Positions 19,401-27,366 of a stretch of 64,000 nucleotides of DNA are shown here, piece after piece. Position numbers and translations under genes: made by a program. Position 1 is the stretch's first letter. The number at the start of each line of letters is the position of its first letter. The stretch is taken from NCBI RefSeq assembly GCF_003583405.1, contig NZ_QXEC01000023.1:25391-89390 (forward strand). Direction: 5' to 3'. The notes below the pieces were generated by a model, which ran no database searches, was not told where the DNA came from, and worked only from the letters and a program-made list of their open reading frames with translations. The stretch is from Micromonospora radicis. GTDB taxonomy: Bacteria > Actinomycetota > Actinomycetes > Mycobacteriales > Micromonosporaceae.

Positions 19401-20221
19401 CCGAGTACGCCGCGATGGGCTTCGAGTACGGCTACTCGGTGGAGAACCTCGACGCGCTGGTCTGCTGGGAGGCGCAGTTCGGCGACTTCGTCAACGGCGC
19501 CCAGTCGGTGATCGACGAGTTCATCTCCTCCGGTGAGGTGAAGTGGGGGCAGCGTTCCGCGGTCACCCTGCTGCTGCCGCACGGCCACGAGGGACAGGGC
19601 CCGGACCACACCTCCGGCCGTCCGGAGCGCTTCCTCCAGCTGTGCGCCGAGGACAACATGCGGGTGGCCGTACCGACCACTCCGGCGAACTACTTCCACC
19701 TGCTGCGCCGTCAGGCGCTGTCGCCGAAGCGCAAGCCGCTGGTGGTCTTCACGCCGAAGTCGCTGCTGCGGCACAAGCTCTGCGTCTCGTCGGTGCAGGA
19801 CTTCACCACGGGTACCTTCGCCCCTGTGCTCGCCGACCCGGCGGCGCCGGCTCCGGAGCAGGTCAAGCGGGTACTGCTCTGCTCAGGCAAGGTCTACTAC
19901 GACCTGTTCCAGGCCCGGCAGGAGCGCGGGGTCACCGACACCGCGATCGTCCGGCTGGAGCAGCTCTACCCGATGCCGGTGGCGGAGATCCGGGCCGCCC
20001 TCGCCCAGTACCCGAACGCCGAGGACTTCGCCTGGGTGCAGGAGGAGCCGGCCAACCAGGGCGCCTGGTCGTTCGTGGCGCTGAACCTGCTGGAGCACCT
20101 CGACGGGGTCCGACTGCGCCGCATCTCGCGGCCGGCCGCCGCCGCCCCGGCGGTCGGCTCGGCGAAGATGCACGAGGTCGAGCAGAACGCCCTCATCGAG
20201 GCGGCACTCCCCCGACCCTGA
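16478..20221 (+). CDS. kgd: Multifunctional 2-oxoglutarate dehydrogenase E1 / succinyltransferase (KGD)
   Basis: A 1247-residue TCA-cycle enzyme. The N-terminus has the OdhA/SucA signature WVVEEMYQRYLADPSSVDPAWHDFF split around residues 20-45. An Ala/Pro/Lys linker follows (about 50-130), then an E2-type succinyltransferase catalytic domain without lipoyl domains (about 135-360, active-site region TYDHRIIQGA). The thiamine-diphosphate E1 part (about 400-1245) includes GMAHRGRLNVLANI, the GDDPEAVVRVARLAFEYR cofactor region and YRRRGHNEGDDPS. This fusion is typical of Actinobacteria, where GarA/OdhI FHA proteins inhibit the enzyme. The GTG start gives MSTQQTSQENPLAGFGPNE. A 275-bp upstream region holds the promoter. 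Confidence 0.96.
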   Translation: MSTQQTSQENPLAGFGPNEWVVEEMYQRYLADPSSVDPAWHDFFADYRPGPGAARPADGDGAGRPTTTAEPARKEPAKAEPAAKTAPAAKTTTPAKTEPRTAPAAAKPAKSEPAKPAAKAPPAKTAPTATGPQTTPLRGVAAKIVQNMDASLAVPTATSVRAVPAKLLVDNRIVINNHLARGRGGKVSFTHLVGYAMIRALVAHPEMNNSFAEADGKPTMVRPEHVNLGIAIDLARPDGSRTLVVPSIKGCERMDFRQFWQAYEDVVRRARKNELTMDDYSGTTISLTNPGGIGTVHSMPRLMQGQSAIIGVGAMEYPAPYQGMSEATLAELAVSKVITLTSTYDHRIIQGAQSGEFLKAMHELLLGEHGFYDQIFTSLRIPYEPVRWMRDVAVDSEGQINKTARVHELIHSYRVRGHLMADTDPLEFKIRKHPDLDVLQHGLTLWDLDRTFPVNGFNGRQRMRLREILGVLRDSYCRRVGIEYMHIQDPAERRWIQERVERKYEKPPADEQKHVLNRLNAAEAFETFLQTKYVGQKRFSLEGGESLIPLLGEVLEAAAENDLDEVVIGMAHRGRLNVLANIVGKPYEKIFSEFEGHLDPRSTQGSGDVKYHLGQNGKFTTPDGDHSVKVSVVANPSHLEAVDPVLEGIVRAKQDRIDLKLEGYTVLPLAVHGDAAFAGQGVVAETLNLSQLRGYRTGGTVHVVVNNQVGFTTAPEYSRSSLYSTDVARMIQAPIFHVNGDDPEAVVRVARLAFEYRQTFNKDVVIDMVCYRRRGHNEGDDPSMSNPQMYKIIDSKRSVRKLYTEELIGRGDITVEDAEELLRDYQAQLERVFKATRDAASAPRQLPRPARQDEPEPQVETATDPSVVKAIGEAHVNLPEGFTPHKRIQQLLDRRAKMAVEGNIDWGFGEIIAFGALLHDGVTVRLAGQDSRRGTFVQRHASIVDAQTGDDYLPLKSLTGDGERSRFFVHDSLLSEYAAMGFEYGYSVENLDALVCWEAQFGDFVNGAQSVIDEFISSGEVKWGQRSAVTLLLPHGHEGQGPDHTSGRPERFLQLCAEDNMRVAVPTTPANYFHLLRRQALSPKRKPLVVFTPKSLLRHKLCVSSVQDFTTGTFAPVLADPAAPAPEQVKRVLLCSGKVYYDLFQARQERGVTDTAIVRLEQLYPMPVAEIRAALAQYPNAEDFAWVQEEPANQGAWSFVALNLLEHLDGVRLRRISRPAAAAPAVGSAKMHEVEQNALIEAALPRP

Positions 20222-20310
20222 CGAGATCCATCCCGGTCCCGTCCCACCCTCGGGTGGGGCGGGACCGGCGGCTTCACCGGGCCGAGACCGGTGAGGAAGC
20301 GAGTAGGCGG

Positions 20311-20490
20311 ATGTACTTCACCGACCGGGGCATCGAGGAGCTGGTCGAGCGGCGCGGCGACGAGCAGGTCACCCTGGAGTGGCTGGGCGAGCGGCTGCGC
20401 GACTTCGTCGACCTGAACCCGGAGTTCGAGACGCCGATCGAGCGTTTCGCCACCTGGCTCGCCCGGCTCGACGACGAAGACGACGACTGA
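20311..20490 (+). CDS. DUF6104-like small acidic protein
   Basis: A 59-residue protein beginning MYFTDRGIEELVERRG and ending in the acidic tail LARLDDEDDD. It matches, from memory, a small conserved actinobacterial family often found after the 2-oxoglutarate dehydrogenase gene (DUF6104). There are no cysteines and no membrane segment. GAGGAAGCGAG precedes the ATG. It may share the kgd transcript (90-bp gap). The function is unknown. Confidence 0.85.
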   Translation: MYFTDRGIEELVERRGDEQVTLEWLGERLRDFVDLNPEFETPIERFATWLARLDDEDDD

Positions 20491-20495
20491 TCCGG

Positions 20496-21545
20496 GTGAG
20501 CACCTCCCCAGCGGGCCGCCCGGCTTCCCAGGCGGCCACCGGCCGGCGGCGCGGTGGCCTCGCAGCGGTTGGCGCCGCCCTGACGCTGCTGCTGGCCGGT
20601 TGCAGTGGCGGACCGGCGCCGCAGCCGGAGCGGCCCGACGTGACCGACTCCGCGCTCCCGCCCGCTCCGCCGGTCTTCTACGTCGACCCGGCCAACCCGG
20701 CCGACGCGGAGGCGGAGCGACGCGCGGCCCAGGGCGACATCGCCGGGGCCGCGGCACTGCGGGAACTCGGCCGCCGGCCCAGCGCCAAGTGGTTGACCGG
20801 TGGACCGGCCCGCGACGAGGTCGACGCCTTCCTCGGGCAGGCGGCCCGCTCGGGACAGACCCCGATCCTGGTGCTGCACAATGTGCCGCAGCGGGACTGC
20901 GGGCGGCAGGGCAAGGGCGGTGCGCGCTCCGGCACGGCGTACCAGTCCTGGGTTCGCGAGGTCGCCGCCGGCATCGACGGCCGTCCGGTCATCGTGGTTC
21001 TCGAACCGGGCGCACTGCCCGACGCGGTGACCGGGTGCGTAGCCGACCCCGCGGCCCGGATCGCACTGCTCCGGGACGCGGTCGCCGTACTGGCCAGCAC
21101 CGGTACCGCCCGGGTCTACCTCGACGCGGGCCACCCCGGCTGGGTCTCCGATGCCGAGAGGCTGGCGGCGGGGCTGCGCCGGGCCGGGGTCGACGAGGCG
21201 GCCGGCTTCGCGCTCAACGTGGCCAACTTCGTCCGTACCGAGGAGAACGTCGACTACGGCCACCGGCTCTCCGACGCGCTGGGCGGTGGCGTCAGGTTCG
21301 TCGTCGACACCAGCCGCAACGGCGACGGGCCGTACCCGGCCGACCGGGTGAAGGGGGCGCCGAGCTGGTGCAACCCGCCCGGCCGGAGGATCGGCGAGGA
21401 TCCGACGACGGAGACCGGCCTGGACCGGGTGGACGCGCTGCTCTGGATCAAGTTCCCCGGCGAGTCCGACGGCGACTGCCGGCCTGGCGAGCCGAGCAGC
21501 GGCGAGTTCTGGGCGGAGTACGCCATCTCCCTCATCCGGGACTGA
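20496..21545 (+). CDS. GH6-like (cellulase-fold) lipoprotein with an altered catalytic site
   Basis: A 349-residue secreted lipoprotein: Arg-rich n-region, hydrophobic segment and lipobox LLAGC, then a Pro-rich stalk and a glycoside hydrolase family 6 domain. GH6 landmarks are HNVPQRDCG (Asp in RDC), VVLEPGALPD, YLDAGHPGW, DTSRNGDGP and the WIKFPGESDG loop. In active GH6 enzymes the proton-donor Asp lies in the EPDxL motif; here it reads EPGAL, so that Asp is Gly. Other acidic positions are kept. It has no carbohydrate-binding module. The GTG start lies 5 bp after the DUF6104 gene. It converges with the deacetylase/glycosyltransferase gene. Confidence 0.85.
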   Translation: MSTSPAGRPASQAATGRRRGGLAAVGAALTLLLAGCSGGPAPQPERPDVTDSALPPAPPVFYVDPANPADAEAERRAAQGDIAGAAALRELGRRPSAKWLTGGPARDEVDAFLGQAARSGQTPILVLHNVPQRDCGRQGKGGARSGTAYQSWVREVAAGIDGRPVIVVLEPGALPDAVTGCVADPAARIALLRDAVAVLASTGTARVYLDAGHPGWVSDAERLAAGLRRAGVDEAAGFALNVANFVRTEENVDYGHRLSDALGGGVRFVVDTSRNGDGPYPADRVKGAPSWCNPPGRRIGEDPTTETGLDRVDALLWIKFPGESDGDCRPGEPSSGEFWAEYAISLIRD

Positions 21546-21681
21546 ACGGAGCACCATCCGGGCCGCCACACCCCGGAGGCCCCCACCCCCGGACCCCGCC
21601 GCACCCGGAGCACGCCGCCGGCTGGGCGGCCGGAACTCCGGCACCCGCCGGACCTCCACCCACTACCTGACGCCCTAATGA

Positions 21682-21741
21682 CTCTGCTTCAACGGACGCC
21701 ACGGTTTCGGGCGGCGAATCGCCGCGTGGGTTGAAGCAGAG
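21682..21741. repeat. Nested inverted repeat in convergent intergenic gap
   Basis: Perfect 12-bp outer arms CTCTGCTTCAAC (21682-21693) and GTTGAAGCAGAG (21730-21741) flank an inner near-palindrome GCGGCGAATCGCCGC (21711-21725). It may terminate the GH6 gene or be a dispersed extragenic palindrome. The bases between the GH6 stop and this element (21546-21681) show nothing recognisable. Confidence 0.65.
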
Positions 21742-21770
21742 CAGATGAGGCAGTCCGGATGGCCTGCGCG

Positions 21771-21929
21771 GTCCGCGCGAGGAACGCGGGTCCGCGCGAG
21801 GAACGCGGGTCAGCGCGAGCAACGCGGGTCAGCGCGAGCAACGCGGGTCAGCGCGAGCAACGCGGGTCAGCGCGAGCAACGCGGGTCAGCGCGAGCAACG
21901 CGGGTCAGCGCGAGCAACGCGGGTCAGCG
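21771..21929. repeat. 19-bp tandem repeat array, 8 copies plus a partial
   Basis: Units start at 21771, 21790, 21809, 21828, 21847, 21866, 21885 and 21904. The last six are identical (GTCAGCGCGAGCAACGCGG); the first two share the variant GTCCGCGCGAGGAACGCGG. A truncated ninth copy (21923-21929) contains the stop codon of the glycosyltransferase gene on the minus strand. The repeats are head to tail with no spacers, so this is not a CRISPR array. Confidence 0.93.
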
Positions 21930-24155
21930 AGGCTGGGCGGGGATCGGGGGCGGGGTGCTGGCGGGCTGGGCGGGGGTGAGGCCGGTGCGGCGCAACTTCT
22001 GCCAGCCCAGCCGCCCGCCGGTCAACGCGGTCACCACCGACTGGATCATGACCAGGTACATCAGCTGGCGGTAGGCGAACTGTTGCAGCGGCAGTACCCA
22101 CAGCACGCCGAGTTTCTCCCGGTCGAGCCGGAACGCCACCACCGCGGTCAGCAGTTGCAGCCCGAGCATGACGAGCCAGGCGACCGCCGTGGCGGTGCGG
22201 TCCAGGAAGAACAGGCCGTAGAGCGCGAGCAGGTCGATCACCGGCGCCAACAGCGGCAGGAGCACCCCGAACAGGCTCAGGAAGAGCAGACAGCGTCGCG
22301 TGAACCGGCCCGAGGCGCCCCGGTCCAGCAGCGACCGGCGGTGCTTCCACATCGCCTGCATGGTGCCGTAGCTCCACCGGTACCGCTGTTTCCACAGCTG
22401 GCCCAGGGTGGTCGGCGCCTCCGTCCAGGCCCGCGCCGTCTCCTCGTAGACCACCTTCCAGCCGGCGCGGCCGAGCGCCATGGTGATGTCGGTGTCCTCG
22501 GCCAGCGTGTCGTCGGTCATCCCACCGGCGTAGGTCAGCGCCTGGCGGCGGAACGCGCCGATCGCGCCGGGAACGGTGGACATGCAGCGCAACGACTCGT
22601 ACAGCCGGCGATCGAGGTTGAAGCCGATCACGTACTCGATGTGCTGCCACTTGGCGATCAGGCTGTCGCGGTTGCCCACCTTGACGTTGCCGGCGACCGC
22701 GCCGACCTGGGGGTCCGCGAACGGCTGGACCAGCCGCCGGACGGAGTCCCGCTCGAACACGGTGTCCCCGTCGACCATGACGATCAGCTCGTGCCGGGCC
22801 AGCGCGACCCCGGTGTTCAGTGCGCTCGGCTTGCCGCCGTTGGGCTTGCGGACCACCCGCACGTTGGGCAGGCCGAGCGACTCGGCGATCTCCGCCGTCC
22901 CGTCGCTGGAACCGTCGTCGACGACGATCACCTCGATCCCGCCCGGGTGGTCACCCCCGGCCAGGGACCGGACCGCCGCGGCGATCCCCTCCTTCTCGTT
23001 GTACGCGGGCACGATCACCGACACCGGCTCGGTCACCGGCGGCCCCCACGCCCAGTTCTCGGCGCGGCGGCGGCGGGCGTGCCGGCCGGCGAGCACGAAC
23101 AGCAGGACGCTCCGTCCCACCGTCAGCACGCCGACCGCGATGAAGAGCCACCCGAGCAGGCCCAACGTCCGGTCCGCGCCCTGTACCGCCCAGATCAGCA
23201 TCTGGCCGCGCCAGCGCTCGCCCGGGCCGGCAGCCGGGTTGGCCTGGACCCGGTGGTCGATCCCGGCCTCGGCGAGCGCCAGGTTCAGCCCGTCGGTGAC
23301 CGTGACGAACCGGTAGCCCCGCTCCTTCATCAGCGGGATGAACCGGTCCAGCGCGGCCAGCGTCTGGCCGCGCTCGCCGCCCGCGTCGTGCCAGAGCGTG
23401 ATGGCGCCCGCGTATCCGGTGGGGGTCACGTTGGCGACGATCTGCTCGACGCCGGGGCGGGCCCAGTCCCGGCTGTCGGTGTCGTTGAGGACGCTGAGGT
23501 AGCCCAGGTCACCGGCGTGGGTGAAGACCGGCCAGTCGTCGTTGCCGACGGCCATCGGGAACGACGAGTAGGGGAACCGGATCAGCGAGGTACGCACCCC
23601 GGCGGCGCTGGCCACGGCCAGTTGGGTCTGGGCGTACTCCAGCTGGCGCCGCCAGCCGGGCAGGGCCGCCAGATCCGGGTGGGTGAAGGTGTGGATGCCC
23701 AGTTCGTGACCGTCGGCGGCCAGTTGGCGGACCTGTTGCGGATGGCGGGCGACCTGTGACCCGACCACGAAGAACGTGCCCGGCACCTGGTGCCTCTCCA
23801 GCACCCGCAGCACCGCCGGGGTCCAGACCGGGTCGGGGCCGTCGTCGAAGGTGAGCGCGATGGTCCGGGGCGGCAGCCGGTAGGACTGGTGCTGGCCGCC
23901 GCTGGTGCTGATCACGGGTCCGCCGGTGATCACCGAGGCCGGCACCTCGCTCTGGTTCACCGGCCGCTGCCCGGCCAGCGCCTGCTCGCTCTCGTCACGG
24001 TCGGGGGCGAAGGAGGCGTTGGCGTACGCGCCGACCAGCAGAACGGCGACCAGGACCGCGCACAGCACGCCGAACAGCGTCCAGCTCGGTGGTGGCACCA
24101 CCCGACGACCCAGACCCGGCCGCCGACGTGATCTCCGCGGTGGCCGCTCAGTCAT
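21924..24155 (-). CDS. Fusion of NodB-type polysaccharide deacetylase and GT2 glycosyltransferase (PgaB/PgaC-like)
   Basis: A 743-residue membrane protein. It has an Arg-rich N-terminus, transmembrane helix 1 (about 26-46) and an external polysaccharide deacetylase domain (about 95-300) with TFDDGPD, HTFTHPDL (metal-binding H-x-x-x-H) and WHDAG. A second helix (about 345-370) leads to a cytoplasmic family-2 glycosyltransferase with VIVPAYNEKEGI, VDDGSSDGT, VDGDTVF, EDTD and QRYRW, then four or five C-terminal helices. The GT part resembles poly-N-acetylglucosamine synthases; fusion to a deacetylase suggests made-and-deacetylated amino-sugar exopolysaccharide. Its start overlaps the end of the upstream small membrane-protein gene by 8 bp. 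Confidence 0.92.
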   Translation of the reverse strand: MTERPPRRSRRRPGLGRRVVPPPSWTLFGVLCAVLVAVLLVGAYANASFAPDRDESEQALAGQRPVNQSEVPASVITGGPVISTSGGQHQSYRLPPRTIALTFDDGPDPVWTPAVLRVLERHQVPGTFFVVGSQVARHPQQVRQLAADGHELGIHTFTHPDLAALPGWRRQLEYAQTQLAVASAAGVRTSLIRFPYSSFPMAVGNDDWPVFTHAGDLGYLSVLNDTDSRDWARPGVEQIVANVTPTGYAGAITLWHDAGGERGQTLAALDRFIPLMKERGYRFVTVTDGLNLALAEAGIDHRVQANPAAGPGERWRGQMLIWAVQGADRTLGLLGWLFIAVGVLTVGRSVLLFVLAGRHARRRRAENWAWGPPVTEPVSVIVPAYNEKEGIAAAVRSLAGGDHPGGIEVIVVDDGSSDGTAEIAESLGLPNVRVVRKPNGGKPSALNTGVALARHELIVMVDGDTVFERDSVRRLVQPFADPQVGAVAGNVKVGNRDSLIAKWQHIEYVIGFNLDRRLYESLRCMSTVPGAIGAFRRQALTYAGGMTDDTLAEDTDITMALGRAGWKVVYEETARAWTEAPTTLGQLWKQRYRWSYGTMQAMWKHRRSLLDRGASGRFTRRCLLFLSLFGVLLPLLAPVIDLLALYGLFFLDRTATAVAWLVMLGLQLLTAVVAFRLDREKLGVLWVLPLQQFAYRQLMYLVMIQSVVTALTGGRLGWQKLRRTGLTPAQPASTPPPIPAQPR

Positions 24156-24888
24156 CGGCGCGGGTGACGGTGTCCGTGCCGCCCGACGGCTCGATGATCG
24201 GCGACGGTTCCACGGACGGCGGTTCGGTGCTGGGTGACGGCACGGCCGGGGTGCTTCGGGTGGGGCTGGTCTCGGCCGGTGGCCGTGACGCGGTGCGGCT
24301 GGGCTCGGCGGTGGCGGTCCGGGTCGGGGTGGCCGAGGTGCGGGCGGCGCCGGTGGTGGACGGGGCGGGTGGCACGGCCGGTCGGGCCGGTGCGGTCGAG
24401 GTGGGCGCCACCGCGGCGGGCAGCGACGGTGCCGGGGGCGGCTGCCAGGGCTGCCGGGTCGGTTCCACGAAGGGCAACACCGTCTCGGTGTTGACCGGGC
24501 CGCCGACGAAGCTCGCCCCGACCAGCCCGGTGTAGAGCAGGCCGGCCAGCCCCAACGCGTACGCGACCCACCGGAGCCGGGAACGGCGCCGGCCGCTGGG
24601 GTCGACGAAGACGGGTGGTGGGGCGGGGATCGCCGCGATCACGCTGGTCGGGCTGTCCCCGCGCATCATCAGTACCGTCGGCGCGTCCACCACCGGTTGC
24701 AGTACGGTCGGCGCGTCGGTCATCCGCTGCACCACCGTCGGGGCGTCCACGGTGGGCCGGTCCGGGCCGATCCCGTCGGTTTCCGGTCGCGCCAGCCGCG
24801 CCAGTCCGGCGTGTTCCTCCGACGCGGGCAGCCGACCGCCGGGTGCGCCTGTCGCTGCGTTTGCGCCGGTCAACCGGTCCCCACTCAT
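24148..24888 (-). CDS. Single-pass membrane protein of unknown function
   Basis: A 246-residue protein with a cytoplasmic N-terminus that repeats DAPTVxQ/DAPTVL motifs (about 45-75), one transmembrane helix (about 108-130) and a Pro/Thr/Ser-rich external C-terminus. The next gene starts 8 bp before its stop, so the two are an operon and this may be a partner of the polysaccharide synthase. No catalytic motif is seen. The ATG giving MSGDRLTGANA is chosen because the upstream in-frame extension is uncharacteristic. Confidence 0.75.
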   Translation of the reverse strand: MSGDRLTGANAATGAPGGRLPASEEHAGLARLARPETDGIGPDRPTVDAPTVVQRMTDAPTVLQPVVDAPTVLMMRGDSPTSVIAAIPAPPPVFVDPSGRRRSRLRWVAYALGLAGLLYTGLVGASFVGGPVNTETVLPFVEPTRQPWQPPPAPSLPAAVAPTSTAPARPAVPPAPSTTGAARTSATPTRTATAEPSRTASRPPAETSPTRSTPAVPSPSTEPPSVEPSPIIEPSGGTDTVTRADD

Positions 24889-25284
24889 GGCCCGGGAGTC
24901 TAGGAGTGAGTGGCTCTCGGGTTGCGCGCGGAGTCTTTCCGGGAGATGCAAGTTGCATCCTGGCAATAGTTGTGTGATCGAACTGGCGCGGAGCGTGACA
25001 GCGGGCTCGCCCGGCGAGCCCTCCCGGCACTCGTACCGTCTCTCCGAGCTGGCCGAACCTCACCCTGACCAGGTCGAACGGTCAGCCGGCGACCGCCGTG
25101 GCGTCGGTCGGAGCCGCCCGGACCGGCCCGGGCGGCCGGCGAAGCGGCCAGAAATGCCCGCCCGGTCGGCGATCCGAGATCAGCCGCCCCGGCGGCCGGT
25201 ACGACACCGGGGCGGGCCGGAGTGCCCCCGGCACCCGGCACCAGGACCCGGGCGGGAGCGACCTGGATCTTGTAGCGTGAGTCC
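24889..25284. other. Divergent intergenic region
   Basis: This 396-bp gap separates the exopolysaccharide-type operon from pta. It holds the palindrome listed at 24945-24959 and presumably the promoters of both units. Short ORFs here lack ribosome-binding sites and I see no RNA gene. Confidence 0.6.
24945..24959. promoter_or_regulatory. Candidate operator palindrome
   Basis: GATGCAA-G-TTGCATC is a perfect 7+1+7 palindrome 57-71 bp upstream of the small membrane-protein start. It is AT-richer than its surroundings, consistent with a dimeric repressor site. The regulator is unknown. Confidence 0.4.
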
Positions 25285-27366
25285 GTGGCCCGAAGCGTGT
25301 ACCTGACCAGCATCGGCTCGGGCGGCGGCAAGTCGACCATCGCCCTCGGCCTGGCCGAACTGCTGTCCCGCCAGGTCGGCCGGATCGGCGTGTTCCGGCC
25401 ACTGGTCGCGCCGGGTGGCCCGGACCCGATCCTCGCCCTGCTCAGCGAGCGGTACCGGGTCGGGCTGCCGGCCGCCGAGCTGTGCGGCACCACGTACGCG
25501 GAGGCGACCGCGCTGGTCGCCGACGGGCGGCGGGAGGAGTTGATCACCCGGATCGTCGAGCGTTACCGGGACGTGGAGCGACAGTTCCCGGCGATGGTCG
25601 TGGTGGGTAGCGACTTCGCCGGCGCCGGTGCCGGTGACGGCCCCCGCGAGCTGGCCTTCAACGCCCGGCTGGCGACCGAGTTCGGCAGCGTGGTGGTACC
25701 GGTGGTGGACGGGTTCGGTCAGCAGCCGGCGGCGATCACGGCGGCCAGCCGAGGGGCGTACCACGATGTCGTGGACCTCGGCGCGACCGTACTCGCGGTA
25801 CTGGCCAACCGGGTGCCGGGCGAGATGACGTTGCCCCGGCTGCCGGTGCCCGCGTACGCCATTCCGGAGGTGCCGAGCGTCTCGGCGCCGACGGTGGCCG
25901 AGGTGGCCGCGGCGCTCGGCGCCACCCTGCTGGCCGGCGACGACACCGCACTCGGCCGCGACGTGCTCGACTACGTGGTCGGCGCGGCCCACGTGCCGAC
26001 CCTGCTGGAACACCTCACCGAGGGCGCCCTGGTGATCATGCCGGGTGACCGGGACGACCTGCTGGTGGCGGCGAGCGCGGCACACGTGGCCGGGCAGGTC
26101 TCGCTGGCCGGGCTGGTACTCACCCTCGGCGAACCACCCGACCCCCGGGCCATGCGGCTGGTGGAGGCGCTGAACGCCCGGCTCGCGGTCCTGTCGGTAC
26201 CCACCGACAGCTACCACACGGTGGCCGCGTCGAGCCGGATCGAGGGCCGGCCCAGCACGCTGAACCCGCGCAAGGTGGAGGCCGCGCTCGGCGCGTTCGA
26301 GGCGCACGTCGACACCGTCGAGCTGGCCAGCCGGCTGCGGGTGAGCCGCTCCGCCCGGGTCACCCCGCTGATGTTCGAGTACGACCTGATCGACCGGGCC
26401 CGGGCCCGGCGGCGACACCTGGTGCTGCCGGAGGGGACCGAGGAGCGGATCCTGCGGGCCACCGAGATCCTGCTGCGTCGGGGGGTGGCCGACCTGACCC
26501 TGCTCGGCAAACCCGACGAGGTCGCCCGCCGGGCCCGCGAGGTGGGCGTCGACATCGGTACCGCCCGGGTGGTGGACCCGACCAGCAGCCAGTGGCGCGA
26601 CGAGTTCGCCGAGGCGTACGCGGGGCTGCGCGCCCACCGCGGCGTCACCGTCGAACTGGCGCACGACATCGTCGCCCAGCCGAACTACTTCGGCACCATG
26701 ATGGTGTGGGCCGGCTACGCCGACGGCATGGTCTCCGGCGCCACGCACACCACCGCGGCGACCATCCGGCCCGCGTTCGAGATCGTGAAGACCATGCCGG
26801 CGGTCTCCGTCGCCTCCAGCGTCTTCTTCATGCTGCTCGCCGACCGGGTACTGGTCTACGGCGACTGCGCGGTCAACCGCGACCCCGACGCCGCTCAGCT
26901 CGCCGACATCGCCATCTCCTCGGCCGACACGGCGGCAAGGTTCGGCATCGAACCGCGGGTGGCGATGCTGTCGTACTCGACCGGCAGCTCCGGCGCGGGT
27001 GCCGACGTGGAGAAGGTCGCCGCGGCCACCGCGCTGGTCCGCCAGCGCCGGCCCGAACTGGCCGTGGAGGGGCCGATCCAGTACGACGCGGCGATCGACC
27101 CGGCGGTGGCGGCGACGAAACTGCCCGACAGCGCGGTCGCCGGGCGGGCCACGGTCTTCATCTTCCCGGACCTGAACACCGGCAACAACACGTACAAGGC
27201 GGTGCAGCGCTCGGCCGGGGCGGTGGCCGTCGGCCCGGTGATGCAGGGCCTGCGCCGTCCGGTCAACGATCTCTCCCGGGGGGCCACCGTGCCGGACATC
27301 GTCAACACCGTGGCGATCACCGCCATCCAGGCCGCCGCGCTGGCCGACGGCGAGGCGACCTCGTGA
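25285..27366 (+). CDS. pta: Phosphate acetyltransferase
   Basis: A 693-residue long-form Pta that interconverts acetyl-CoA and acetyl phosphate. The N-terminal P-loop domain has GGGKST at 13-18; a DRTGG-type regulatory domain follows (about 215-330), and the C-terminal catalytic PTA domain (about 365-690) includes VLPEGTEERILRA, GMVSGATHTTA and PDLNTGNNTYKAVQR. The GTG start is the one giving MARSVYLTSIGS. The stop overlaps the ackA start (GTGA), a classic pta-ackA operon that yields ATP and acetate or assimilates acetate. Confidence 0.96.
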   Translation: MARSVYLTSIGSGGGKSTIALGLAELLSRQVGRIGVFRPLVAPGGPDPILALLSERYRVGLPAAELCGTTYAEATALVADGRREELITRIVERYRDVERQFPAMVVVGSDFAGAGAGDGPRELAFNARLATEFGSVVVPVVDGFGQQPAAITAASRGAYHDVVDLGATVLAVLANRVPGEMTLPRLPVPAYAIPEVPSVSAPTVAEVAAALGATLLAGDDTALGRDVLDYVVGAAHVPTLLEHLTEGALVIMPGDRDDLLVAASAAHVAGQVSLAGLVLTLGEPPDPRAMRLVEALNARLAVLSVPTDSYHTVAASSRIEGRPSTLNPRKVEAALGAFEAHVDTVELASRLRVSRSARVTPLMFEYDLIDRARARRRHLVLPEGTEERILRATEILLRRGVADLTLLGKPDEVARRAREVGVDIGTARVVDPTSSQWRDEFAEAYAGLRAHRGVTVELAHDIVAQPNYFGTMMVWAGYADGMVSGATHTTAATIRPAFEIVKTMPAVSVASSVFFMLLADRVLVYGDCAVNRDPDAAQLADIAISSADTAARFGIEPRVAMLSYSTGSSGAGADVEKVAAATALVRQRRPELAVEGPIQYDAAIDPAVAATKLPDSAVAGRATVFIFPDLNTGNNTYKAVQRSAGAVAVGPVMQGLRRPVNDLSRGATVPDIVNTVAITAIQAAALADGEATS

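Noticed and set aside
21771..21929. CRISPR array
   Set aside because: The units are contiguous with no spacers, the unit is only 19 bp, and no cas gene is in the window.
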